DNA of 9,090 nt from an uncultured Collinsella sp. (GTDB lineage Bacteria; Actinomycetota; Coriobacteriia; Coriobacteriales; Coriobacteriaceae). The translations under genes were made by a program, and so were the position numbers. Positions 1 to 5,405 of this stretch are shown piece after piece. The stretch lies in contig CAUHFS010000066.1 in the NCBI GenBank assembly GCA_959605475.1, positions 1 to 9,090 on the forward strand. Reading direction: 5' to 3'. The number at the start of each line of letters is the position of its first letter. Within the stretch, counting starts at the first letter, position 1. The notes below the pieces were generated by a model that saw nothing but the letters and a program-made list of their open reading frames with translations, made no database searches and was not told where the DNA came from.

Positions 1-1
1 G

Positions 2-2479
2 GAATCGTTGTACCGAAAGTATCGCCCGCTCACCTTTGACTCCGTGGTGGGCCAGCAGCATATCGTCTCGACGCTCGAGCACGCCATCACCGAGGGGCGC
101 CTGTCCCACGCCTACCTGTTCTGCGGACCGCGCGGCACGGGCAAGACCACCATGGCGCGCATTCTGGCCAAGGCGCTGCTGTGCCGCAATGCCGAGGCGG
201 CGCGCGCCGAGGGTGCAAGCGGCTGCATGCCCGACGGTACTTGCGAGGAGTGCGAGCTCATTGCCGAGGGTAACCACCCCGATGTCTACGAGCTCGATGC
301 CGCCTCCCGCACGGGCGTGGACAATGTGCGCGAGGAAATCATCAACTCCGTCAACTTTGCCCCGGTGCGCGGCAAGTACAAGATCTATATCATCGACGAG
401 GTCCACATGCTCACGACGGCGGCGTTCAACGCGCTGCTCAAGACGCTCGAGGAGCCGCCGGCACACGTGATCTTTGTGCTGTGCACCACCGACCCGCAAA
501 AGATTCTGGAGACCATCCTCTCGCGCTGCCAGCGTTTCGATTTCCATCGCATCGGCAACGAGGATATCGAGCGTCGCCTGGCATACGTGTGCGAGCAGGA
601 GGGCTTCGATTACGACGATGAGGCGCTGGCTATCGTGGCGCGCCATGCCAAGGGCGGTATGCGCGACGCGTTGTCCACGCTGGAGCAGCTGAGCGTCTTT
701 GGCAACGGTTCTGTGCATGCGGACGACGCCCGCTCGCTTTTAGGCGAGGTTTCGGACCAGATTCTGGGCGAGTTTTCCCGCGCCATTGCCGATCGCGATG
801 TTGCCGAGCTCTATGGACTGATCCGTGCGCAGGTCGAGGAAGGAAACGACCTGCTGGAGCTGACGCGCGACCTGGTGGCGCATGTGCGTGACGTGTACGT
901 TGCCTGCGTTGCCGGTGCCCGTGCCGAGCTGTTTGAGGGCGGCTCCGAGCAGGCCGAGGCGCTTGCTGCCGAGGCCGCTGCCTTTGGCGAGCATCCTGCC
1001 GACCGCCTGGCCCGTGTGCTGACGGTGCTCGACGATGCCGCACTGGAGATGAGGGGCGCGAGCGACGTGCGCCTGGTGCTCGAGATCGCCTGCACGCGCC
1101 TGGCACGTCCCGAGGCCGATTTAACGATTGAGGCATTGGCCGAGCGCGTGGCCCGCTTGGAGGCCATGGTTGCCAACGGCGCCGTGCCGGCGAGCGTGGC
1201 TGCTGCTCAGGCCGCCGCGCCTGCAGCATCCGTACCCGCTGCTGCCCAACAGCCGACGCTAATTTCGGGCGCTCGTGCTGCCGCTCCGGCGGCATCCGCT
1301 GCCCCCGCTGCTACGTCCGCGCGCCAGGGCGGTATGCCTTGGGACCGTGGTGCTGCTGTTCCGGCTGCCCAGCCTGCGTCCCGTTCTGCGTCCGTGTCAG
1401 CTTCCAAGCCTGCAGCGCCTGCACCTCAGCCTGCGCCGACTCCGACGCCTCAGCCCGTTGCGGCTCCCGCGCCTGCCACCGCTCCGGCACCTAAGCCCCA
1501 GTCCAACAATGCCGCCCAGGTTGCCGCCGCCGGTACTGCCGAGACGCCCGCGGTCGAGGATGCCGGAGAGCTGCAGCGCAAATGGGCCGAGGTTGTCGAG
1601 CGTGTCAAGGCGCGTCAGGCTTCCTACGCGGGGCTTTTGCTCAATGCCCGCGCCACGGCTGACGACGGCTCCAGGCTCACGGTCTCGTTCCCCGCGGGCT
1701 CGACCTTTGCCATCAAGATGCTTGGACGCGCCGACACGCAGTCGGTGGTCCTGCCGACAGTCAGTGCGGTCTTCGGTCGTCGTACCGTCGACTATGTCCT
1801 GGATGGGGGTGGCACGCCGGCTCCTCAACATGAGGAGCATTCTCCATCTGCACGGGCTGCGGTATCTGCGGACCCGCAACCCGTGTCCTCGGCGGCCCCT
1901 GCATCCTCGAGCGCCAGCGCGACGCAGCCAAAAGCAGCACCGATAGCGGCGCCGACCCCGTCGGCGCCTAAGCCCGTCATGGCCAAACCGGCTGCTCCGA
2001 CACCCGCGCCCAAGCCTGCCTCGCCCGCGCCCAAGTCGTCTGACCTGGGCAAAGCCCCCTGGCTGCGCTCCGACAACCCCGCCGGCGCTCCTGCCACGGG
2101 CAAGCTCCCGACCGAGCCCGCGCCCCGAGCGCCCGAGCGCGCGTCCGCTCCCAAGGCTCAGCCCGCCGCGCCGTCTGCGCCATGGGAATCCGAGCAGGTT
2201 CCCTACGACGATGCCATGGTTGGCGGTTTTGTTGCCGATGCTGGTGGGGACGATCTGCCTCCGTTCGACGTGCCGGGTGCGGCGTCCGCGCCCAAGTCCG
2301 CTGCAACTGCCCCCAAAGAGGAGGACGCTCCTGCAGCTCCCTGGGAGTCCAACTCCGGTGCGGGCGGCCCCTTCGGCCATCAGGGTGCAGCCCCGAGCAT
2401 CCCGCAGACCGAGGACGAGGCCAAAGCCCTCATCCGCAGCGTCTTCGGCCAGTCCACCATCTTCAAGCCGGTGGAGTAG
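2..2479 (+). CDS. dnaX: DNA polymerase III subunit gamma/tau (5' end cut by the window edge)
   Basis: Clamp-loader ATPase subunit that opens the beta sliding clamp and tethers polymerase III to the replisome. Counting Leu8-10 as residue 1, the Walker A motif GPRGTGKTT is at 40-48. Four zinc-ligand cysteines lie at 59, 73, 79 and 82, Walker B IYIIDEVH at 126-133, sensor-1 region LCTTDP near 159-163, and the arginine-finger SRC motif at 172-174. A Pro/Ala-rich linker (about 391-518) leads to a small folded domain (about 519-600). A second linker (about 601-800) and a conserved-looking tail (TEDEAKALIRSVFGQ and following) end the protein. The frame is open to base 2 (GAA TCG TTG TAC), and base 1 is G, so the true start is most likely an ATG whose first two bases lie outside the window, giving a protein starting M-E-S-L-Y. 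The TTG at 8 is a less likely start. At about 826 aa it is long for the family because of the linkers. No A/T slippery run for a gamma-producing frameshift was seen. The 21 nt after the stop hold no obvious terminator, and the next gene is convergent. Confidence 0.97.
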   Translation, partial: ESLYRKYRPLTFDSVVGQQHIVSTLEHAITEGRLSHAYLFCGPRGTGKTTMARILAKALLCRNAEAARAEGASGCMPDGTCEECELIAEGNHPDVYELDAASRTGVDNVREEIINSVNFAPVRGKYKIYIIDEVHMLTTAAFNALLKTLEEPPAHVIFVLCTTDPQKILETILSRCQRFDFHRIGNEDIERRLAYVCEQEGFDYDDEALAIVARHAKGGMRDALSTLEQLSVFGNGSVHADDARSLLGEVSDQILGEFSRAIADRDVAELYGLIRAQVEEGNDLLELTRDLVAHVRDVYVACVAGARAELFEGGSEQAEALAAEAAAFGEHPADRLARVLTVLDDAALEMRGASDVRLVLEIACTRLARPEADLTIEALAERVARLEAMVANGAVPASVAAAQAAAPAASVPAAAQQPTLISGARAAAPAASAAPAATSARQGGMPWDRGAAVPAAQPASRSASVSASKPAAPAPQPAPTPTPQPVAAPAPATAPAPKPQSNNAAQVAAAGTAETPAVEDAGELQRKWAEVVERVKARQASYAGLLLNARATADDGSRLTVSFPAGSTFAIKMLGRADTQSVVLPTVSAVFGRRTVDYVLDGGGTPAPQHEEHSPSARAAVSADPQPVSSAAPASSSASATQPKAAPIAAPTPSAPKPVMAKPAAPTPAPKPASPAPKSSDLGKAPWLRSDNPAGAPATGKLPTEPAPRAPERASAPKAQPAAPSAPWESEQVPYDDAMVGGFVADAGGDDLPPFDVPGAASAPKSAATAPKEEDAPAAPWESNSGAGGPFGHQGAAPSIPQTEDEAKALIRSVFGQSTIFKPVE

Positions 2480-2500
2480 CTGCGCAGGCGGGTATACTGC

Positions 2501-2974
2501 TCAAGAAGAGAACCCCTTGCCCGGGCGCATCTGTATTTCGGACATGTGCAACGTGGTGCCGCGTATATCGCATTCGAGCAGACAGGCGCGTGACGGTCGG
2601 CCTAGGATGCTGAGGTCGATACGATACGTCGCATGGCTGTCCGTGTACTCGACTTGCTCGGCGTTGACGGTTGCTCCGATTGTAAATAAAGAGCCCAGTT
2701 CGGCATCGACAATCTTGGAGTCCTTTATCTTGACCTTGAACTCTTGGTAGAGGGACGGGCTGTTGTAGTAAATGGTTCGGGTTCCGTCGGTGCATTCATC
2801 GGTCGTCTCCCATTTGACGACGGGCTGGTCCGAGCTGGCTATCAGCAGTTCTGCTCCAAAAGCTATGGCATGGGTGATGATAACCAGTAATACCCAGACG
2901 ACAAAGAGATAGAGAACCACATATGCAACGGGGTGTTTTGAGCGGATGTTTTGGAGTACGGCTGGGACATTCAC
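2501..2974 (-). CDS. Single-pass membrane protein, function unknown
   Basis: A 157-residue protein that I do not recognise. Residues about 15-41 form one long hydrophobic segment (VAYVVLYLFVVWVLLVIITH and onward). A mostly polar, beta-rich-looking domain of about 115 residues follows, with Cys at about 61 and two more near 131 and 135. With no cleavage site visible, it reads as an N-terminal anchor with the C-terminal domain on one membrane face. The GTG start at 2974 is supported by GGAGG at 2982-2986 on the minus strand, 7 nt upstream. An ATG at 2970 is out of frame. The GTG overlaps the TGA of a short upstream frame as GTGA. Its base composition looks less GC-rich than that of its neighbours. 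It is convergent with dnaX, with only 21 nt between the two stops, and interrupts the usual dnaX-ybaB-recR order, which suggests an insertion. A perfect TATAAT lies 36 nt upstream. That it is a real gene is fairly sure; its function is unknown. Confidence 0.75.
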   Translation of the reverse strand: MNVPAVLQNIRSKHPVAYVVLYLFVVWVLLVIITHAIAFGAELLIASSDQPVVKWETTDECTDGTRTIYYNSPSLYQEFKVKIKDSKIVDAELGSLFTIGATVNAEQVEYTDSHATYRIDLSILGRPSRACLLECDIRGTTLHMSEIQMRPGKGFSS

Positions 2975-3078
2975 GAGGGCACCTCCAAATCGTCATCTAT
3001 GACAATCAAATTATACCCAGCCGCCATGCGTGCCGCCTCGAGCAGCGGTTCGGCATTTTGCCATGTAGCCTTGTAGCC
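2971..3078 (-). pseudogene. Tail of an upstream minus-strand gene, probably a remnant
   Basis: On the minus strand a clean frame runs from 3078 to a TGA at 2973-2971. It contains KATWQNAEPLLEAAR followed by MAAGYNLIVIDDDLEVPS. This looks like a genuine protein C-terminus, and its stop overlaps the GTG start of the membrane protein gene (GTGA), the arrangement typical of translationally coupled genes. Upstream, the same frame meets TAG at 3081-3079, then eight plausible codons (SWNQAVYA and one more Gln), then TAG at 3111-3109. No good start codon exists except an internal ATG at 3027, which has a weak GAGG 8 nt before it and would give an 18-residue peptide. I read it as the 3' end of a lost partner gene. 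The alternative is a short coupling peptide. The family is not recognised. Confidence 0.4.
3010..3015 (-). promoter_or_regulatory. Candidate -10 box for the minus-strand membrane protein gene
   Basis: A perfect TATAAT reads on the minus strand 36 nt upstream of the GTG start, which would leave a leader of roughly 30 nt containing the GGAGG. No good -35 hexamer is seen at 17 nt, so the call rests on the -10 box and its position. The box also lies inside the Tyr-Asn codons of the upstream remnant frame. Confidence 0.4.
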
Positions 3079-3119
3079 CTACGCATAAACTGCCTGGTTC
3101 CAGCTCTGCTAGATGTAGC

Positions 3120-3147
3120 TTGAGATAATTATGCAACCTTGCATAAT
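3120..3147 (+). promoter_or_regulatory. Candidate promoter reading toward ybaB
   Basis: TTGAGA at 3120-3125 and CATAAT at 3142-3147 each match the sigma-70 consensus at five of six positions and are separated by 16 nt. Transcription would start near 3154, leaving a leader of about 170 nt before ybaB. The inverted repeat at 3127-3148 covers the whole spacer and the -10 box, so a protein bound there would block polymerase. A second, unpaired candidate is GATAAT at 3124-3129 with TG one base upstream (extended -10). Confidence 0.5.
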
Positions 3148-3162
3148 TCGACCTTGCATAAT
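3127..3162. repeat. Operator-like perfect inverted repeat plus a third half site
   Basis: The arms AATTATGCAA (3127-3136) and TTGCATAATT (3139-3148) are perfectly complementary, with CC between them. The 12-mer ACCTTGCATAAT then occurs twice in direct orientation, at 3136-3147 and 3151-3162, a 15-bp period. Three related half sites over a promoter is the pattern of a dimeric or oligomeric repressor site. The TTGCATA half site resembles actinobacterial arginine-repressor boxes, but that is a memory-based similarity and no arginine gene is nearby. Confidence 0.55.
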
Positions 3163-3185
3163 CTTGGGCGTGCGTCACGCTCAAG
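3163..3185 (+). other. Ten-base-pair hairpin in the ybaB leader
   Basis: CTTGGGCGTG (3163-3172) pairs with CACGCTCAAG (3176-3185) over a CGT loop, with one G-U pair. It begins about 9 nt after the predicted transcription start and has no U-run after it on either strand, so it is not a terminator. A stabilising 5' hairpin, a protein site, or a structured leader are possible readings. Immediately after it, GGACATG (3185-3191) can pair with CGTGTCC (3209-3215) around a 17-nt loop. Confidence 0.45.
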
Positions 3186-3269
3186 GACATGTATATCGAC
3201 TGAGGTAGCGTGTCCGCCCCGCTTGCTTGCCCCGCGCCGTGGTACGATTTTTGAGTTTGAAAGTCCCGT

Positions 3270-3302
3270 CGCGCTCCGGCTGCCCTTGCAGCTTGTCGCG
3301 CG
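3270..3302 (+). other. Hairpin just upstream of the ybaB ribosome-binding site
   Basis: CGCGC (3270-3274) pairs with GCGCG (3298-3302), and GCTGC (3279-3283) pairs with GCAGC (3288-3292) around a CCTT loop, with an internal loop between the two stems. The structure ends 9 nt before AAAGGAG (3312-3318), which is left single-stranded. It has no U-run. In GC-rich DNA such a stem can arise by chance. Confidence 0.25.
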
Positions 3303-3323
3303 GCCGCACGTAAAGGAGCCATC

Positions 3324-3644
3324 ATGGCCGGTATGAACATGCAGCAAATGATGAAGCAGGCTCGCAAGATGCAGGAGCAGCTTGCCGCCGCGCAGGAAAA
3401 CCTTAAGTCCCAGACCGTCGACGCCTCTGCCGGCGGCGGCATGGTCAAGGTGACCGTTAACGGCGAGATGGAGCTCGTCAACCTCACCATCGACCCCGAT
3501 GCCCTCGATCCCGAGGACGTCGATATGCTGCAGGACATGATCATGGCTGCCGTCAACGAGGCCGTCCGCGGTGTCAACGAGCTCGCCAACAAGCAGATGG
3601 GCGCCATCACCGGCGGCCTCAACATCCCGGGCATGCCGTTCTAA
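3324..3644 (+). CDS. ybaB: YbaB/EbfC family nucleoid-associated DNA-binding protein
   Basis: A small dimeric DNA-binding protein that coats and bends the chromosome and is tied by gene order to RecR-dependent repair. The 106 residues match the usual family length. A Met/Gln/Lys-rich N-terminal helix (about 4-29, NMQQMMKQARKMQEQLAAAQ) is followed by the family's Gly-rich turn ASAGGGMVKVTVNGEMEL (about 34-51). Then come LTIDPDALDPEDVDMLQDMI and a C-terminal helix AVNEAVRGVNELANKQMG. A Gly/Pro-rich tail ends in NIPGMPF. The ATG is well supported by AAAGGAG at 3312-3318, 5 nt upstream. It sits 13 nt before recR, the conserved order, and the two are presumably one transcript from the promoter near 3120. 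In this window it is separated from dnaX by an inverted gene and a long leader. Confidence 0.95.
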   Translation: MAGMNMQQMMKQARKMQEQLAAAQENLKSQTVDASAGGGMVKVTVNGEMELVNLTIDPDALDPEDVDMLQDMIMAAVNEAVRGVNELANKQMGAITGGLNIPGMPF

Positions 3645-3657
3645 GACACGCATATAT

Positions 3658-4254
3658 ATGAGTGCCAACCATAGTCTGCAAAAATTGCTCGATGAGCTGG
3701 GCCGTCTGCCGGGCATTGGTCCCAAGTCGGCCCAGCGCATCGCCTATTACCTGCTCGAGGCCGATGCCGAGGAGGCGCGCCGCCTGGCCGAGGCTATCCT
3801 GGAGGTTAAGCAGGAGGTTCACTTTTGCAGCCGCTGCTTTAACTACGCCACGGCCGACGAGTGCTCCATCTGCCAGGATTCGATGCGCGATACCACTCGC
3901 ATTTGCGTGGTGGGCGAGCCGCGCGATGTCCAGGCGATTGAGCGCACGGGCAGCTACCACGGTCTCTACCACGTATTGGGCGGCGTGATCAGTCCCATGG
4001 ACAAGATTGGTCCCGAGCAGTTGCACATTCGTGAGCTGCTGGCACGCTTGGGCCACGAGGACATCCACGAGGTCATCATCGCCACCAACCCCAATATCGA
4101 GGGCGAGACCACGGCGAGCTACCTGGCCCGCACTATCAAGCCGCTGGGCGTTGAGGTGTCGCGTCTGGCGAGCGGCCTTCCCGTGGGCGGCGACCTGGAG
4201 TATGCCGACGAGCTTACGCTTGGGCGCGCCATCGAGGCCCGTCGCACGATTTAG
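3658..4254 (+). CDS. recR: Recombination mediator protein RecR
   Basis: RecR acts with RecO (and RecF) to load RecA on SSB-coated gaps during recombinational repair. The 198-residue length is typical. A helix-hairpin-helix (about 11-33, ELGRLPGIGPKSAQRIAYYL) is followed by a four-cysteine zinc finger (C57, C60, C69, C72). The Toprim domain starts near residue 81 (RICVVGEPRDVQAIERTG) and includes the acidic region ATNPNIEGETTASYLAR. The C-terminal GLPVGGDLEYADELTLGRAI motif is intact. The ATG at 3658 gives the standard N-terminus (SLQKLLDELGRLPGIG). The longer frame that opens inside ybaB is not used. Only 13 nt separate it from ybaB, and no Shine-Dalgarno sequence is visible before the ATG, so translation probably depends on ribosomes finishing ybaB. 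Confidence 0.97.
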   Translation: MSANHSLQKLLDELGRLPGIGPKSAQRIAYYLLEADAEEARRLAEAILEVKQEVHFCSRCFNYATADECSICQDSMRDTTRICVVGEPRDVQAIERTGSYHGLYHVLGGVISPMDKIGPEQLHIRELLARLGHEDIHEVIIATNPNIEGETTASYLARTIKPLGVEVSRLASGLPVGGDLEYADELTLGRAIEARRTI

Positions 4255-4291
4255 GTGGCGAGCCTGCTCCTGCCGTATGTCTTCATCGCGA

Positions 4292-4321
4292 CGCACGGGG
4301 TAGCCATAATTTCCCCGTGCG
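4292..4321 (+). other. Stem-loop after recR, possible weak or Rho-type terminator
   Basis: CGCACGGGG (4292-4300) pairs perfectly with CCCCGTGCG (4313-4321) over a 12-nt loop. It lies 37 nt after the recR stop but lacks a following U-run, so it is not a standard intrinsic terminator. It may protect the 3' end of the recR message or pause polymerase. A CATAAT in the loop (4305-4310) has no good -35 partner. Confidence 0.45.
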
Positions 4322-4329
4322 ACTGTAAG

Positions 4330-4390
4330 TTTGTTGTGCAACAAAGATGCTTTGTATCCGCTTATCGCATGGATGCTTCCACTCGCATCC
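4330..4390 (+). other. Overlapping palindromes in the leader of the kinase operon
   Basis: TTTGTTG (4330-4336) pairs with CAACAAA (4339-4345), and ACAAAG (4341-4346) pairs with CTTTGT (4350-4355). The two stems share bases 4341-4345, so only one can form at a time. Downstream, GGATGC (4371-4376) pairs with GCATCC (4385-4390) followed by TTAATTT. The set could be DNA-binding sites or alternative RNA folds. Neither is proven. They lie upstream of the promoter proposed at 4407, so they would be in RNA only if transcription comes from further upstream. Confidence 0.35.
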
Positions 4391-4406
4391 TTAATTTGCC
4401 CATTCG

Positions 4407-4437
4407 TTGCGGAACCTTTTGGGTTCGCTGATACACT
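4407..4437 (+). promoter_or_regulatory. Candidate promoter of the anchored protein/kinase/FHA operon
   Basis: TACACT at 4432-4437 preceded by TG and one base (TGATACACT) forms an extended -10 element. A weak TTGCGG at 4407-4412 stands 19 nt upstream. A start near 4444 would give a 56-nt leader consisting mostly of the terminator hairpin and the ribosome-binding site. The overlap of the -10/-35 spacer with an imperfect stem (AACC and GGTT at about 4413-4425) may be incidental. Confidence 0.4.
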
Positions 4438-4459
4438 CAAATATGGATTCGAATGAATG

Positions 4460-4487
4460 CGCCGCTCCCGAGCGGCGTGTTTTTGTT
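4460..4487 (+). terminator. Intrinsic terminator directly before the operon's ribosome-binding site
   Basis: CGCCGCT (4460-4466) and AGCGGCG (4471-4477) form a perfect GC-rich 7-bp stem with a CCCG loop, followed at once by TGTTTTTGTT. This is a textbook Rho-independent terminator. GGAGGAG, the Shine-Dalgarno of the next gene, begins at 4488, the base after the U-tract, so no promoter fits between them. Either it ends recR transcription with leaky readthrough, or it is an attenuator for the downstream operon. Confidence 0.85.
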
Positions 4488-4499
4488 GGAGGAGAACGC

Positions 4500-5405
4500 A
4501 TGCGGCCCGGTGGCACTCAGACAAAGCGCGGCGCCGCGGTGCGCATGCGACGCCGACTGGGCTTGGCGCCGCGGGCGTACGCACTGCTGTCTTGCTCGCT
4601 GGTGCTGGTCATAGCTGGCGTTTCTGCCTATGGCATGACCGTGCCGTCCATGATGCAGGCACATGCCGCACGCGAACCGCGCGTGGGGCATGAGGTCAAA
4701 AGTGACCTGGGGACCACGACTGGATATGCTTGGGCAAGTGTGGTCGCGCATATTGTGTTTGGCACCGGCGACGCGGACGGCGCCGAGGCCCCGGACAACG
4801 AAGTCACGCTTGCCAATGGCAAAACCATCGTGCTCACCAACACCAAGATCATCGATCGGTTGTCCAACAATAGCGTGGCGGCAACGGTGAATAAGGTCGA
4901 GCAGCAGAAGGAGCAGGACGCCCAGCAGTCCGGAAAGCCCGGTAGCTCGGATACTTCTGGCTCCGGCTCGGATTCGTCGAGTTCGGGCGGTGGCTCTGGG
5001 TCGGGTTCCTCTGCCGGAGGGTCTGGAAACGGCGGCTCGACGGGCGGCAACACTGACAACGATGCAAACTCCGGTGGCCTTTCCGCTGCTGAGGAAGAGA
5101 GCATTCACAGCTGGCTTGTGACCAAGTACAACATGCTCGACGGCTATGTTTCTCGTGCCAATGACGTGGTCTCGACCTATAACTCTACGGGAGATCCCAG
5201 GCCGTGCGACAGCCTGGTCGGGGAGATGTTTGTCATTCGAGCCGAGTTCGGTCGTCAGACATTCTCGCCCCGGTCAAAGTGGTATCAGCAGTATGCCAAT
5301 CTGTGGGGCTGTTACACCAACCTATGTCAATGGGTCGGCCATTACGGCGATGATGACGTCGCGCTCGGTAACTTCAACAATAACGTGGCGGCGCTTGCCC
5401 TATGA
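4500..5405 (+). CDS. Membrane-anchored extracellular protein with Ser/Gly stalk, function unknown
   Basis: A 301-residue protein that I do not recognise. A basic N-terminus (K9, R10, R15, R17-R19, R25) precedes one hydrophobic segment (about 26-46, AYALLSCSLVLVIAGVSAYG), so the bulk should lie outside the cell as a signal anchor. Residues about 98-135 (DNEVTLANGKTIVLTNTKII and after) form a small polar domain. Residues about 143-196 are a Ser/Gly/Asp low-complexity stalk. The C-terminal domain (about 197-301) is rich in Trp and Tyr with Cys at 236, 271 and 276 (LWGCYTNLCQWV), so one disulfide is possible. GGAGGAG at 4488-4494, 5 nt before the ATG, fixes the start. An alternative TTG at 4407 would read through the terminator hairpin and is rejected. 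Its TGA overlaps the kinase ATG (ATGA), so the two are co-translated. A sensor or partner of the kinase is the likely role, by context only. Confidence 0.85.
   Translation: MRPGGTQTKRGAAVRMRRRLGLAPRAYALLSCSLVLVIAGVSAYGMTVPSMMQAHAAREPRVGHEVKSDLGTTTGYAWASVVAHIVFGTGDADGAEAPDNEVTLANGKTIVLTNTKIIDRLSNNSVAATVNKVEQQKEQDAQQSGKPGSSDTSGSGSDSSSSGGGSGSGSSAGGSGNGGSTGGNTDNDANSGGLSAAEEESIHSWLVTKYNMLDGYVSRANDVVSTYNSTGDPRPCDSLVGEMFVIRAEFGRQTFSPRSKWYQQYANLWGCYTNLCQWVGHYGDDDVALGNFNNNVAALAL

Noticed and set aside
1397..2380. A 327-residue minus-strand frame opposite dnaX
   Set aside because: It mirrors the Pro/Ala linker codons (giving Gly/Arg runs) and shows no motif or ribosome site.
8..2479. Programmed -1 frameshift in dnaX producing a short gamma form
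   Set aside because: No A/T slippery heptamer followed by a stem was found, and the +1-frame opening at 1275-1946 is a GC-bias shadow.
2975..3323. Signal recognition particle RNA or tRNA gene near dnaX
   Set aside because: No GGAAGGAAGCAGCC-like core and no tRNA cloverleaf could be traced on either strand.
3011..3740. Two minus-strand frames opposite ybaB
   Set aside because: Both are antisense to a well-supported YbaB protein and have no family resemblance.
4407..4499. A 31-residue N-terminal extension of the anchored protein from a TTG at 4407
   Set aside because: It would translate the terminator hairpin and has no ribosome site. GGAGGAG before ATG 4500 is far better, and the basic-then-hydrophobic start fits a signal anchor.
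3619..4584. A 321-residue minus-strand frame opposite recR and the following gene
   Set aside because: It covers recR, the intergenic region and the next gene start. The composition is that of a shadow frame.
4587..4605. Lipoprotein signal in the anchored protein (ALLSC near residue 32)
   Set aside because: The Cys is at the start of the hydrophobic stretch, not after it, so it cannot be a lipobox.
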